Of a stretch of 37,317 nt of DNA, positions 8,199 through 15,123 are shown piece by piece. This DNA comes from Gammaproteobacteria bacterium. Its GTDB lineage: Bacteria; Pseudomonadota; Gammaproteobacteria; HK1. Position 1 is the stretch's first letter. Each line of letters begins with the position of its first letter. The stretch spans positions 1-37,317 of the forward strand of contig JAACFO010000025.1 of assembly GCA_009937425.1 (NCBI GenBank), in the 5' to 3' direction. Below the pieces are notes generated by a model. It was given only the letters and a program-made list of their open reading frames with translations, was not told the origin of the DNA and made no database searches. Position numbers and translations under genes: made by a program.

Positions 8199-9413
8199 AT
8201 GAAAAACACCCTCACGACCCTTCTCACGGTGGTAATTTGTGCAATCCTGTCGGGCAGCACTGCTCTGGCGAAACCAGATAAAGTAGATGGCATGAACGTC
8301 CCGTCTGGCCGCATTCCCCAGGAAATTAGGGACAACAAGTATCCCCGCACCTATTTCCCCGGTACAGAAAGAGTGGGCAAGGATGAAATGCGCATTACCG
8401 CCCTGGGCACAGGTATGCCGAATCAATCACCCAGTAATGTCGCAGCATCCTTTCTGGTTGAACTCGGCAATGGAGAGTCTTTCCTGTTTGACGTGGGTAC
8501 CGGCGCCACCGATCGGCTTGCCGGCCTCGAGGTCGATTACGCAAAGTTGGACAAAGTGTTTGCCAGTCACCTCCATACCGATCATGTCGGCGATGTTGCC
8601 GCATTGTGGGTCGGGGGATGGCTGAACGGCCGCTACACCCCGTTACATGTTTACGGCCCGTCGGGCTCATCGCCTGAGTTGGGTACTAAGGTGCATATCG
8701 ATCATGTTCGTGCGGCCTGGGCATGGGATGTCACATCGCGGGCGGGCACCCTACCGAATGCCGGTGGTGAGATAGTTGCTCATGAATTTGACTATTCGAA
8801 GACTGCCGTCATTTACGACAAAAACGGCGTGAAGGTTACAACGTTTCCGGCCATCCATATTCGTGATGGTTCGGTTAGCTTTCGTCTGGACTGGAACGGG
8901 CTGAGTTTTGTGTTCGGTGGCGATAGTGTGCCAAACAAATGGTTTGCCAAGGAAGCCAAAGGCGCTGATGTTGTCGTACATGAGTGTTTCTTTACTCCAG
9001 AGCAGTGGGTGAGGATCTCTGGCTTCCCCTATAAACAGGCCTATTGGGTAACGTCGCAGATCCATACGCCTCCCGAAGGTTTTGGTAAGCTGATGTCCAT
9101 GGTGGAGCCGCGCATGGCGGTCGCCTATCACTACTGGAACCACCGCGACATTGAGTTGGAAATATTCGAACGTGTCCGCAAGACCTATGGTGGTCCCTTG
9201 ACCATGGCGGATGACTTAACCATCTTGAACGTGACTAAGGATCACATTGAAGTGCGGGAAGTCACCTTTAACCATGAATCCTGGCCCATGGGCACTAGTA
9301 AGGAGTGGGATACCGCTCCCCGCAGCGAACCGGCTACCGGATTATCGTCAGACTGGCTGATTAAGGGCAAACTGGAAGGGTTGAATCCCCCTCCCACGCA
9401 ACCTATCGATTAA
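8199..9413 (+). CDS. Exported MBL-fold metallo-hydrolase (GntH-like)
   Basis: This is a metallo-beta-lactamase-fold hydrolase of 404 residues. An N-terminal signal peptide is clear: a short charged start, a hydrophobic run TTLLTVVICAIL and a likely cut after TALA near residue 24. The mature protein is therefore probably periplasmic or secreted. The metal motif HLHTDH is at 124-129 (HxHxDH), and further histidines and an aspartate (FGGDSVP, VVHECFF, VAYHYWNH) supply the remaining ligands. The ALGTGMP strand and VDYAKLDKVFASHLHTDH region resemble the RNase Z/arylsulfatase-like branch, which includes proteins annotated as GntH from guanitoxin biosynthesis; no other guanitoxin gene is here, so that name should not be read as a function. 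A GGGAG ribosome site precedes the ATG and a strong terminator follows the stop. Confidence 0.85.
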   Translation: MKNTLTTLLTVVICAILSGSTALAKPDKVDGMNVPSGRIPQEIRDNKYPRTYFPGTERVGKDEMRITALGTGMPNQSPSNVAASFLVELGNGESFLFDVGTGATDRLAGLEVDYAKLDKVFASHLHTDHVGDVAALWVGGWLNGRYTPLHVYGPSGSSPELGTKVHIDHVRAAWAWDVTSRAGTLPNAGGEIVAHEFDYSKTAVIYDKNGVKVTTFPAIHIRDGSVSFRLDWNGLSFVFGGDSVPNKWFAKEAKGADVVVHECFFTPEQWVRISGFPYKQAYWVTSQIHTPPEGFGKLMSMVEPRMAVAYHYWNHRDIELEIFERVRKTYGGPLTMADDLTILNVTKDHIEVREVTFNHESWPMGTSKEWDTAPRSEPATGLSSDWLIKGKLEGLNPPPTQPID

Positions 9414-9435
9414 GCAAAGACTCGCTTTGCAACCT

Positions 9436-9470
9436 TAATGCGCCTGCAAAATTGCAGGCGCATTATTTCT
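9436..9470 (+). terminator. Rho-independent terminator after the MBL hydrolase
   Basis: The arms 9436-9449 and 9452-9465 form a perfect 14-base-pair stem (TAATGCGCCTGCAA and its complement) closed by AA. In practice the inner A-T pairs open to give a larger loop. A short T-rich tail TTTCT follows. It begins 22 bases after the stop codon of the hydrolase. Confidence 0.8.
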
Positions 9471-9564
9471 GCTGCAAATTGACTGAATCTAAATCGGCAT
9501 GGAACTGAGTGGCGGCTTTTCCACGTAGCGGACGTTCGGCGATCAGGTCGCGACTGACCAAAAA

Positions 9565-9579
9565 GGGTCGGAAGTCGCC
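9565..9579 (+). repeat. 15-base exact repeat, left copy
   Basis: GGGTCGGAAGTCGCC occurs here and again at 11668-11682, in the same orientation, on either side of the third cyclase gene. The first seven bases, GGGTCGG, also begin the repeats at 7945 and 13501. Confidence 0.5.
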
Positions 9580-9786
9580 ACTCAGCGGGCCGATAGAAGT
9601 TTCAGTGCCGGAACGGCGCGAAACGGCCACAAACGGTCATTCGGCACACGTGGAAACCTCACGTTTGACAGTCCGGATCTGACCCAAATTCAGACATTCA
9701 CCAGTCCAACCGACACGACGGAATGACCTGAATACGGTCTTGCGATAACATTCCCGAGGTGCCGCCTCAGGACTTGAGGTCTTTAG

Positions 9787-11580
9787 ATGGAATCCGACCG
9801 CTTACCGCGAAAGCTCGCCGCCATCCTGTATGCGGATGTAGCAGGATATAGTCGGCTGACCGGGGAGGATGAGGACGCCACTCACCGTACGCTCAGCGAG
9901 TCTCTCGACCTTATTGCCAACGCCATCGAGTCCCATCGTGGCCTGGTAATGCACTATGCGGGCGACGCTGTGCTTGCGAAGTTCGATGCGGTGGTAGATG
10001 CGCTTTCTTCGGCCGTCACCATTCAGAATGAAATCAACACGCGCAATCAAGAAGTGCCCGACGACCGGAAGGTGCAGTTCCGTATTGGCGTGAATCTAGG
10101 CGATGTCATAGAGGACCGGGGTGACATTTACGGTGACGGCGTCAATGTGGCCGCCCGGCTCGAGAGCCTGGCGCAGCCAGGTGGCATCTGCATTTCCGAG
10201 TCAGTGCGTCTTGCGTTGGGCAACAAGCTCCCGCTTGAGTTCGAATGTATGGGTGAGCAGGAGGTCAAGAATATCGCTGAACCGGTGATGGCTTATCGAG
10301 CGGCGATTCAAGATAGTGCAATCCACGCAGACGCCCAGCACAAACAAACGGCCGCCGAACTGCCGGAGAAACCATCCATCGCCGTCTTGCCGTTCGCGAA
10401 CATGAGCGGTGACGCGGAGCAGGAGTATTTCAGCGACGGGATGACCGAAGATATTATCACTGGGCTCAGTCGGTTCCGGGAGCTTGTTGTCATGTCCCGA
10501 GGCTCCACATTTGCCTTGAAAGGTGAATCATTGGACAGTGCTGAAGCGGCCAGGAAGCTCGGCGTGCGGTATCTGCTCGAAGGTAGTGTGCGAAGAGCCG
10601 GGAACCGGTTGCGGATTACGGCCCAACTCATCGAGGGTGCTACCGGGGGCCATCTTTGGGCCGAGACTTATGACCGTTCGCTCGAGGACGTCTTTGCCGT
10701 TCAAGACGATGTGGCGCAGACGATAATATCCACTCTGTCAGGTCGGCTCGAGGACGCCAGTCGGAGGCGCGCGTCGCTAAAAAGCCCAGCGAACCTGTCG
10801 GCTTACGACCACCTTCTACGCGGCAAATACCACCTTAACGAAACGCATTGTTCAAAGGATGACGCCCTAAAAGCACGGGCAGTGCTCGAACAGGCAATCG
10901 CGCTCGACCCTGACTATGCGTCAGCACACCTCTGGTTAGCACAGACGTTCAACGCGGAGTACAAGTCGGATTGGTCTACGGCACCAGATGCTGCAGCCGA
11001 TCGCGCACTTGAGCTCGCACGAAGGGCGGCGGAGCTGGATGAGCTCGATAGTGAGCCTCATCTTCTGCTAGCCTGGTTGTACTTCAGTGCTAAATCAAAC
11101 TTCGAGCTCGCGGGGGTGCACACCCGCAGAGCGCTCGAACTAAATCCCAACAACTACTGGAACTATTGCTTCAAAGCCGAGTTCTCGATGTGCTCCGGGG
11201 ACTTTCAAGAAGGCATTCATTGCGCCAACGAGGCCATCCGTCGAAACCCTTTTCTGCCCGATGGCTGTCTGTGGAGCAAGGGGTACGCCGAGTACTTTGC
11301 TGAGCAGTACATTGACGCAATTGCGACATTCGCAAGAATATCAAAGCCCGGCGTGGACGTTCAGGCAAGTATTGCTGCGTGCCATGCGCAACTCGGGCGC
11401 GACGACGAAACCCGAGCGGCGGCGAAGGAGTTTCGCCACCGCGCCAAAGGGGAACTTGACAGTCAGCTTCAGAATACCGAAAGCTGGCATGCTTATTGGT
11501 CGAGCAAATTTCCTTTCAAAGACCCGGCGCAGCTTGAACATCTTCTAGATGGACTGCGTAAGGCGGGCTTACCGGATTAG
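9787..11580 (+). CDS. Class III adenylate/guanylate cyclase with TolB-like and TPR regions
   Basis: This protein of 597 residues has a class III cyclase domain at about 8-175. The metal aspartates are D17 (YADVAGYSRL) and D60 (HYAGD), and YGDGVNVAARLE at 116-127 supplies D118, N121 and R125. The position that is usually Lys appears to be H56. A linker leads to a TolB N-terminal-like/FlgO-like segment from about 193 (KPSIAVLPFANMSGD, then YFSDGMTEDIITGLSR and LLEGSVRRAGNRLRITAQLI). TPR-like helices fill about 330-597. This arrangement is common in proteobacterial 'adenylate cyclase' proteins and differs from the two large cyclases nearby. It has no signal peptide or membrane helix. A GAGG ribosome site lies 7 bases before the ATG. 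The nucleotide product and input signal are not known. Confidence 0.87.
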   Translation: MESDRLPRKLAAILYADVAGYSRLTGEDEDATHRTLSESLDLIANAIESHRGLVMHYAGDAVLAKFDAVVDALSSAVTIQNEINTRNQEVPDDRKVQFRIGVNLGDVIEDRGDIYGDGVNVAARLESLAQPGGICISESVRLALGNKLPLEFECMGEQEVKNIAEPVMAYRAAIQDSAIHADAQHKQTAAELPEKPSIAVLPFANMSGDAEQEYFSDGMTEDIITGLSRFRELVVMSRGSTFALKGESLDSAEAARKLGVRYLLEGSVRRAGNRLRITAQLIEGATGGHLWAETYDRSLEDVFAVQDDVAQTIISTLSGRLEDASRRRASLKSPANLSAYDHLLRGKYHLNETHCSKDDALKARAVLEQAIALDPDYASAHLWLAQTFNAEYKSDWSTAPDAAADRALELARRAAELDELDSEPHLLLAWLYFSAKSNFELAGVHTRRALELNPNNYWNYCFKAEFSMCSGDFQEGIHCANEAIRRNPFLPDGCLWSKGYAEYFAEQYIDAIATFARISKPGVDVQASIAACHAQLGRDDETRAAAKEFRHRAKGELDSQLQNTESWHAYWSSKFPFKDPAQLEHLLDGLRKAGLPD

Positions 11581-11667
11581 CATTTCCGCCAAACGCTCGC
11601 CATCGCCATCGTCCACTAGACTTTCCTAAGCCGACCTACATGCGCACAGGGCATGAGGGACCGCAAT

Positions 11668-11682
11668 GGGTCGGAAGTCGCC
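11668..11682 (+). repeat. 15-base exact repeat, right copy
   Basis: This is the second copy of GGGTCGGAAGTCGCC, 88 bases after the third cyclase gene. The remaining sequence between 11581 and 11834 shows no gene and separates two convergent genes. Confidence 0.5.
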
Positions 11683-11834
11683 GTTGAGCATCCACGGATG
11701 GATATCAACGCCTACGGCGAGAAACGGCCAACTGCGGACACACAGAGTCCCCAACGGCCGGGGGCGTAAAGGTCCGGTATCGACTCGATTGCCGCCATTG
11801 CCGCCTACGAAGTGCGGCCGCCCGAAATGCCGGT

Positions 11835-12650
11835 TCAGAGCAGTAGCGTCGCAGTGCCCACGAAGATCAGCCCCACCCCCGACACGCGCCCAAACCACAC
11901 TCCACGTGCAAGCACCTTTTCCGCGAGCACGAAGAGAGCAAGTCCAACGATCCAGTAGAGGTTCATTATCCCGCCCGCGAATAGCAGCGCCATCAGAAAC
12001 CAGCAGCAGCCGAGACAATAGGTCCCGTGCCCCATTCCCGTGACGAGAGCGCCGCGGTTCCCCGGACGCCGGTAGCGGGTGAGGTACTCCACCGGCGAAC
12101 GGCAGTGACGGAGGCACGCGTGCTTGATTGGGGTGAGTTGCCACAAACCCGCCGCAAGTAGCAGCCCACCCGTCAACTGAGCGCTCGTAACCTGCATAGT
12201 GGCGGAAAGCTGGCCGCCGTTCTCGAGCGCCCACTGGGCCGCGACCGCGACTGCGCTGAAGCACAACCACGCCAGCAGGTAACCGGCGGCGAAGAAGCCG
12301 GCCGGTCCGTAGGGCAGCTGGTCCGAGTTCGAGCGGCGGTTGATCGCGGCGGCGAGCAAAATGGTAGGCGCGGCGCTCGGCAGCATCATCGCCACCATCA
12401 TTACCCACCACATGGTGAGCATGATGGTCGCGTGGCCAACGCTCCACTGCGGCACGGACATCGACGTCGTCGAATCGCCCGTCATTATCGGTGCGGATGC
12501 CGAGTAGGTCATTTCGAGCGCGTTCATCTCCATCCCCACCCCGATCAAGGTGTAAACCCAGGCGAGGGCGGCGACCAGCACGAGCGCGGCCACCACGACC
12601 AAGCGGTCGCGCCGGAGAACTTGCTCGACGGGACTCGGCGTAGACTCCAC
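11835..12650 (-). CDS. DUF2182 family integral membrane protein
   Basis: This protein of 271 residues has about seven hydrophobic helices. The run MWWVMMVAMMLPSAAP near residue 80 is the hallmark of DUF2182, a family of predicted metal-binding membrane proteins; its biochemical role is not established. A later segment contains CLRHC and LGCCW cysteines. The start is GTG at 12650 behind a GAGG site that overlaps the stop region of the preceding gene; only 8 bases separate the two, so they are almost certainly one operon. DUF2182 and DUF1326 proteins are often neighbours, which supports both calls. A role in handling a metal or a metal-dependent membrane process is possible but unproven. The mercury-type genes begin 1.4 kb further along. 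Confidence 0.85.
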   Translation of the reverse strand: MESTPSPVEQVLRRDRLVVVAALVLVAALAWVYTLIGVGMEMNALEMTYSASAPIMTGDSTTSMSVPQWSVGHATIMLTMWWVMMVAMMLPSAAPTILLAAAINRRSNSDQLPYGPAGFFAAGYLLAWLCFSAVAVAAQWALENGGQLSATMQVTSAQLTGGLLLAAGLWQLTPIKHACLRHCRSPVEYLTRYRRPGNRGALVTGMGHGTYCLGCCWFLMALLFAGGIMNLYWIVGLALFVLAEKVLARGVWFGRVSGVGLIFVGTATLLL

Positions 12651-12658
12651 CGCCTGCC

Positions 12659-13303
12659 TCAGGCGCGCACGATGCCCGTACCGGAGTGGCGCAGAATATT
12701 GAACTGGCCGTAGCTGTCTTTCAGATCTAGTAAAATCGAAGAGTCGCTACCCGTCTTCGTACAGGCGCTTCCCATTTCGGCGAACTCAAACTCGATGCCG
12801 TTCGGGATGTCGATACGCGCTCGATGCTCGCCACCGCCGTGTGGCGGGCGGATGGGGCTGCCGGTCGATTCGAGCACTTCCGGAATCACCGCGCGAGCAG
12901 TGCGCGCCGCAATGTCCACCGTATACTCGATTGGTTTATACAAAGTGTCGTGGATGGTGTCCGACATGGTGCAGTACACCCACCAATGCGTCGCCGCCTC
13001 TTCCGTCTCTTTGCCGTGCATAACGGTCTCCAGCGCCTGACGTTGCTTCTCGTCCGCACGCTCCTCGATGACCACCTGCACCTCACCCTTGCCTTCGAAG
13101 ATGGCGCCCGGCCATGCGTAAAGCATGGCGACATTGAGGCCAGTCAAGTCCACGTCACCGAAGTGTCCTTTATCAATCCGAAGTACCTCAACGCCGCGAC
13201 AGTCGCCGTAGGTCGGTAGGGCCTCGAACTGACACGGGCAGCCGAAGCCGCAATTGCAATTAGAGTACTCGACACCCTCCACGTACCAATGCACTACGCT
13301 CAT
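12659..13303 (-). CDS. DUF1326 domain-containing protein
   Basis: This protein of 214 residues belongs to DUF1326. It is recognised from its cysteine-rich start, YSNCNCGFGCPCQFEALPT (residues 13-31), with a CxCxxxCxC pattern that could bind a metal. Matching conserved regions GDCRG and HWWVYCTMSDT also occur. The function of the family is unknown. It has no signal peptide or membrane helix, so it may work in the cytosol with its membrane partner DUF2182, encoded 8 bases downstream. The ATG at 13303 has a strong GGGAGGA ribosome site. The repeat at 13501-13576 lies about 200 bases upstream of the start. Confidence 0.85.
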   Translation of the reverse strand: MSVVHWYVEGVEYSNCNCGFGCPCQFEALPTYGDCRGVEVLRIDKGHFGDVDLTGLNVAMLYAWPGAIFEGKGEVQVVIEERADEKQRQALETVMHGKETEEAATHWWVYCTMSDTIHDTLYKPIEYTVDIAARTARAVIPEVLESTGSPIRPPHGGGEHRARIDIPNGIEFEFAEMGSACTKTGSDSSILLDLKDSYGQFNILRHSGTGIVRA

Positions 13304-13500
13304 GATTCCTCCCTCGTCTGGTCACCGGTGCGTCGCCAATCATAACCCACCCGACCGACTGGAACATCCCGGCCAGAATTATCTCCTGGTCCACTGAGGT
13401 AGGACTCCAGCTCGATCGCGATCAGCTTTGTCTCCAGCATAAGCGGCTGTTAAACGCGCCAGAGCGACCGTTCAGCTCGCGAGCCTCGACACGCCGCTCT

Positions 13501-13576
13501 GGGTCGGATATTGCCGTTCGCTGCCTTTTAGGCTGATTCGTTGCACTGTACAACTACGTTGCAGTGTGTCAGGCGG
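13501..13576 (+). repeat. Dispersed intergenic repeat, copy B
   Basis: Blocks 13501-13524 and 13549-13576 match blocks 7945-7968 and 7973-8000. The 24 bases between them are extra compared with 4 bases in the other copy. This copy ends 5 bases before the stop of the small membrane protein gene on the minus strand and lies about 200 bases upstream of DUF1326. Confidence 0.5.
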
Positions 13577-13581
13577 CATGG

Positions 13582-13929
13582 TCACGACTTGGAACGCTCC
13601 GTATACCACCCGGCCAAGAAAATGGGAAAGCCTCCCCAGTCGATTACGAGCGGTACCCAAGCCCAGTTCCAACTCCCAGCCACCGGCAACAATGCGATCC
13701 CCGCTGCAGCGATGACGCCGCCAAGAATTGGCGCCACGGAGGATGCGTGCCCCTTGCGGACCACGGTGATCCAAAAAACCATCGCATTGAACGCGATGAA
13801 GACACCACCAATGATCACCAAAGTGACCGCAAACGTAGTTTGTGGCCAATTCACGAAGATGAAAAGCCAGGCGATCGTGGACAGAAGTCGCAGCCAATCC
13901 ATAACACCAAAAGTGTCACGGTCTGTCAT
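13582..13929 (-). CDS. Small membrane protein of unknown function
   Basis: This is a 115-residue protein with three or four hydrophobic segments: WLRLLSTIAWLFIFVNWP (about 11-28), TFAVTLVIIGGVFIAFNAMVF (about 32-52), a third at about 66-83 (PILGGVIAAAGIALLPVAG) and a short one near residue 100. No family is recognised. It looks like an inner-membrane protein, and its composition is that of a real coding sequence. It ends against repeat copy B. The DUF1326 gene lies 278 bases downstream on the same strand, so co-transcription is possible but not shown. The ATG at 13929 has a weak GGTGGGA ribosome site. Confidence 0.6.
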   Translation of the reverse strand: MTDRDTFGVMDWLRLLSTIAWLFIFVNWPQTTFAVTLVIIGGVFIAFNAMVFWITVVRKGHASSVAPILGGVIAAAGIALLPVAGSWNWAWVPLVIDWGGFPIFLAGWYTERSKS

Positions 13930-14087
13930 CGTCCCACCGTCTAACGACTTTGCTCACTAGCGCCAGGGATTGGCGCTTGCTCGAGAACCACCAGGCGCAG
14001 GCTGTGCGTCGGTGACACTATATCGCGTACGGCACTGCGCGCACTTCATAAGCGAATCTCAGCTTCCATCTGAACGTCCGGAATTGG

Positions 14088-14486
14088 TTACTCAAACAAT
14101 GCTTCGACAATCGGACAGTCTGGGGTCTCGTCTCCAGTACACCGGCCAGCGAGCTGCTTCAATACCTTCTCCAGCTTCTTCAAATCAGCCAGCTTACCCC
14201 GCACATCCTCGAGGTGGTCGAGGGTCAGGCTTTTTACCTGGGCGCAGGTGTAGTGCCCACCATCCACCATTCGTAATAAGCCGCGTACCTCTTCAAGCGT
14301 GAACCCGAGCTCTCGGCTACGTCGTATGAACGTGAGTCGCTTTAAATGCTCCTCGTCGTACACGCGGTGGCCACCCTCGGTTCGAGGGGGATTGGGTAAT
14401 AACCCTTCTCGCTCGTAGTACCTGATAGTCTCGATGTTGCAGCCGGTCTGTTCAGAAAGTGCCCCAATCCCAAACCGAGCATTCAT
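14088..14486 (-). CDS. merR: MerR-family mercury-type transcriptional regulator
   Basis: This MerR-family activator/repressor has 132 residues. The winged helix-turn-helix covers about residues 5-72 (FGIGALSEQTGCNIETIRYY, then REGLLPNPPR and GHRVYDEEHLKRL), followed by a dimer coiled coil and the C-terminal metal loop. Cysteines at 81, 116 and 124 correspond in spacing to the three Hg(II)-binding cysteines of MerR (82, 117, 126), which makes a mercury or similar thiophilic metal the likely inducer. The gene is divergent from the thioredoxin-merF-GDCCVxC operon. Its AAGGGA ribosome site overlaps the -35 region of that operon's promoter. MerR proteins bind between the -35 and -10 elements of a promoter with an over-long spacer and untwist it when metal is bound. 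Confidence 0.88.
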   Translation of the reverse strand: MNARFGIGALSEQTGCNIETIRYYEREGLLPNPPRTEGGHRVYDEEHLKRLTFIRRSRELGFTLEEVRGLLRMVDGGHYTCAQVKSLTLDHLEDVRGKLADLKKLEKVLKQLAGRCTGDETPDCPIVEALFE

Positions 14487-14496
14487 GATAATTCCC

Positions 14497-14527
14497 TTGA
14501 ATCTGTAGTTGGTACAGATTGCATACT
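14497..14527 (+). promoter_or_regulatory. MerR-type operator/promoter
   Basis: TTGAAT (-35, 14497-14502) and CATACT (-10, 14522-14527) are separated by 19 bases, the long spacer typical of MerR-controlled promoters. Within it is a perfect palindrome with 8-base arms, AATCTGTA (14500-14507) and TACAGATT (14513-14520), around GTTGG. It lies between divergent merR and the thioredoxin-fold gene. Start of transcription is expected near 14534. Confidence 0.82.
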
Positions 14528-14559
14528 AGCACCATAGACCCTGAAACAGAGGTGCTCAC

Positions 14560-14823
14560 ATGAAGCGAACAGTCGAAATTTTCAGTGCAGGTTGTGCGAT
14601 GTGTGATGAGCTCGTTCGGCGTGTGAATACGATTGCGTCCCCCTCATGCGATGTCGTCGTGTTGGACATGCAGCAACCCGACGTTGTGGAGCGGGCTAAG
14701 AGTCTTGGTGTTGCTTCGGTACCCGCAATCGCCATAGACGGCGCGTTGGCGGACTGTTGCGCCGGCAAGGGGCCCGACGAGGCAGCGTTACGAGCTGCAG
14801 GCCTCGGCCAACCCCTTGCCTGA
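14560..14823 (+). CDS. Thioredoxin/glutaredoxin-fold protein of the mercury operon
   Basis: This small thioredoxin-fold protein has 87 residues. A CAMC redox or metal-binding motif (C12, C15) lies at the end of the first strand, and the cis-proline turn SVPAI is at 54-58. A further vicinal pair, C66-C67 (ADCCAGK), is unusual for a plain glutaredoxin. It is the first gene after the MerR operator, with a GAGG ribosome site 8 bases before its ATG. Without a signal peptide it would be cytosolic, where it might carry Hg(II) or reduce cysteine-bound metal delivered by MerF. That role is inferred from position and cysteines. Confidence 0.75.
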   Translation: MKRTVEIFSAGCAMCDELVRRVNTIASPSCDVVVLDMQQPDVVERAKSLGVASVPAIAIDGALADCCAGKGPDEAALRAAGLGQPLA

Positions 14824-14919
14824 GTTGCCATGAACACCCCGCAAATACTGCACACGCGTCGTGAAAGGTGCCCTCTGGAGCGAGACGGTACGCATACTCG
14901 TCGCCTCGGAATCTGAGTA

Positions 14920-15123
14920 ATGCAACCTCGTTCGCTCCTTCGCGTCGGTATCACCGGCACCGTGATTGCCATTATCTGCTGCTTCACGCCCGTGCTGGTC
15001 GTGCTTCTCGGTGTGGTTGGTTTGTCGGCCGCAGTCGGCTGGCTCGACTACGTGCTGCTACCCGCACTCGCCGTGTTCGTGGGAATCACGCTCTACGCTA
15101 TGATGAAGGTAAGGAAAGCATGA
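14920..15123 (+). CDS. merF: Mercury transport protein MerF
   Basis: This is a small inner-membrane mercuric-ion transporter of 67 residues. Two hydrophobic helices are seen at about 9-34 and 40-61. The vicinal cysteines C20-C21 in IICCFTPVLVVLLGVVGLS match the first Hg(II) site of MerF very closely. Known MerF proteins are about 80 residues and carry a second vicinal Cys pair on the cytosolic C-terminal tail; here the protein ends at KVRKA and that pair is missing. The stop overlaps the ATG of the next, very cysteine-rich gene (ATGA), so the two are translationally coupled. The 96 bases separating it from the thioredoxin gene contain no recognised signal. Confidence 0.87.
   Translation: MQPRSLLRVGITGTVIAIICCFTPVLVVLLGVVGLSAAVGWLDYVLLPALAVFVGITLYAMMKVRKA

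Larger units (their letters stand above)
9414..9786. other. Intergenic region before the third cyclase
   Basis: These 373 bases hold the terminator at 9436-9470, the 15-base repeat at 9565-9579, and the 48-base resemblance to 4394-4441 at 9664-9711. The sequence 9600-9650 is rich in short near-repeats of the type GAAACGGCCA and ACAAACGGTC. No gene is recognised. The promoter of the cyclase at 9787 should lie here; its exact elements are not clear. Confidence 0.55.

Noticed and set aside
11626-12447. A 273-residue minus-strand frame overlapping the DUF2182 gene
   Set aside because: The DUF2182 frame contains the family motif and the membrane helices; this one is Arg/Gly-rich with no family.
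14868-15119. The longer start of the GDCCVxC gene
   Set aside because: It would cover all of merF in another frame, and its first 84 residues do not look like protein; the ATG overlapping the merF stop is the natural start.
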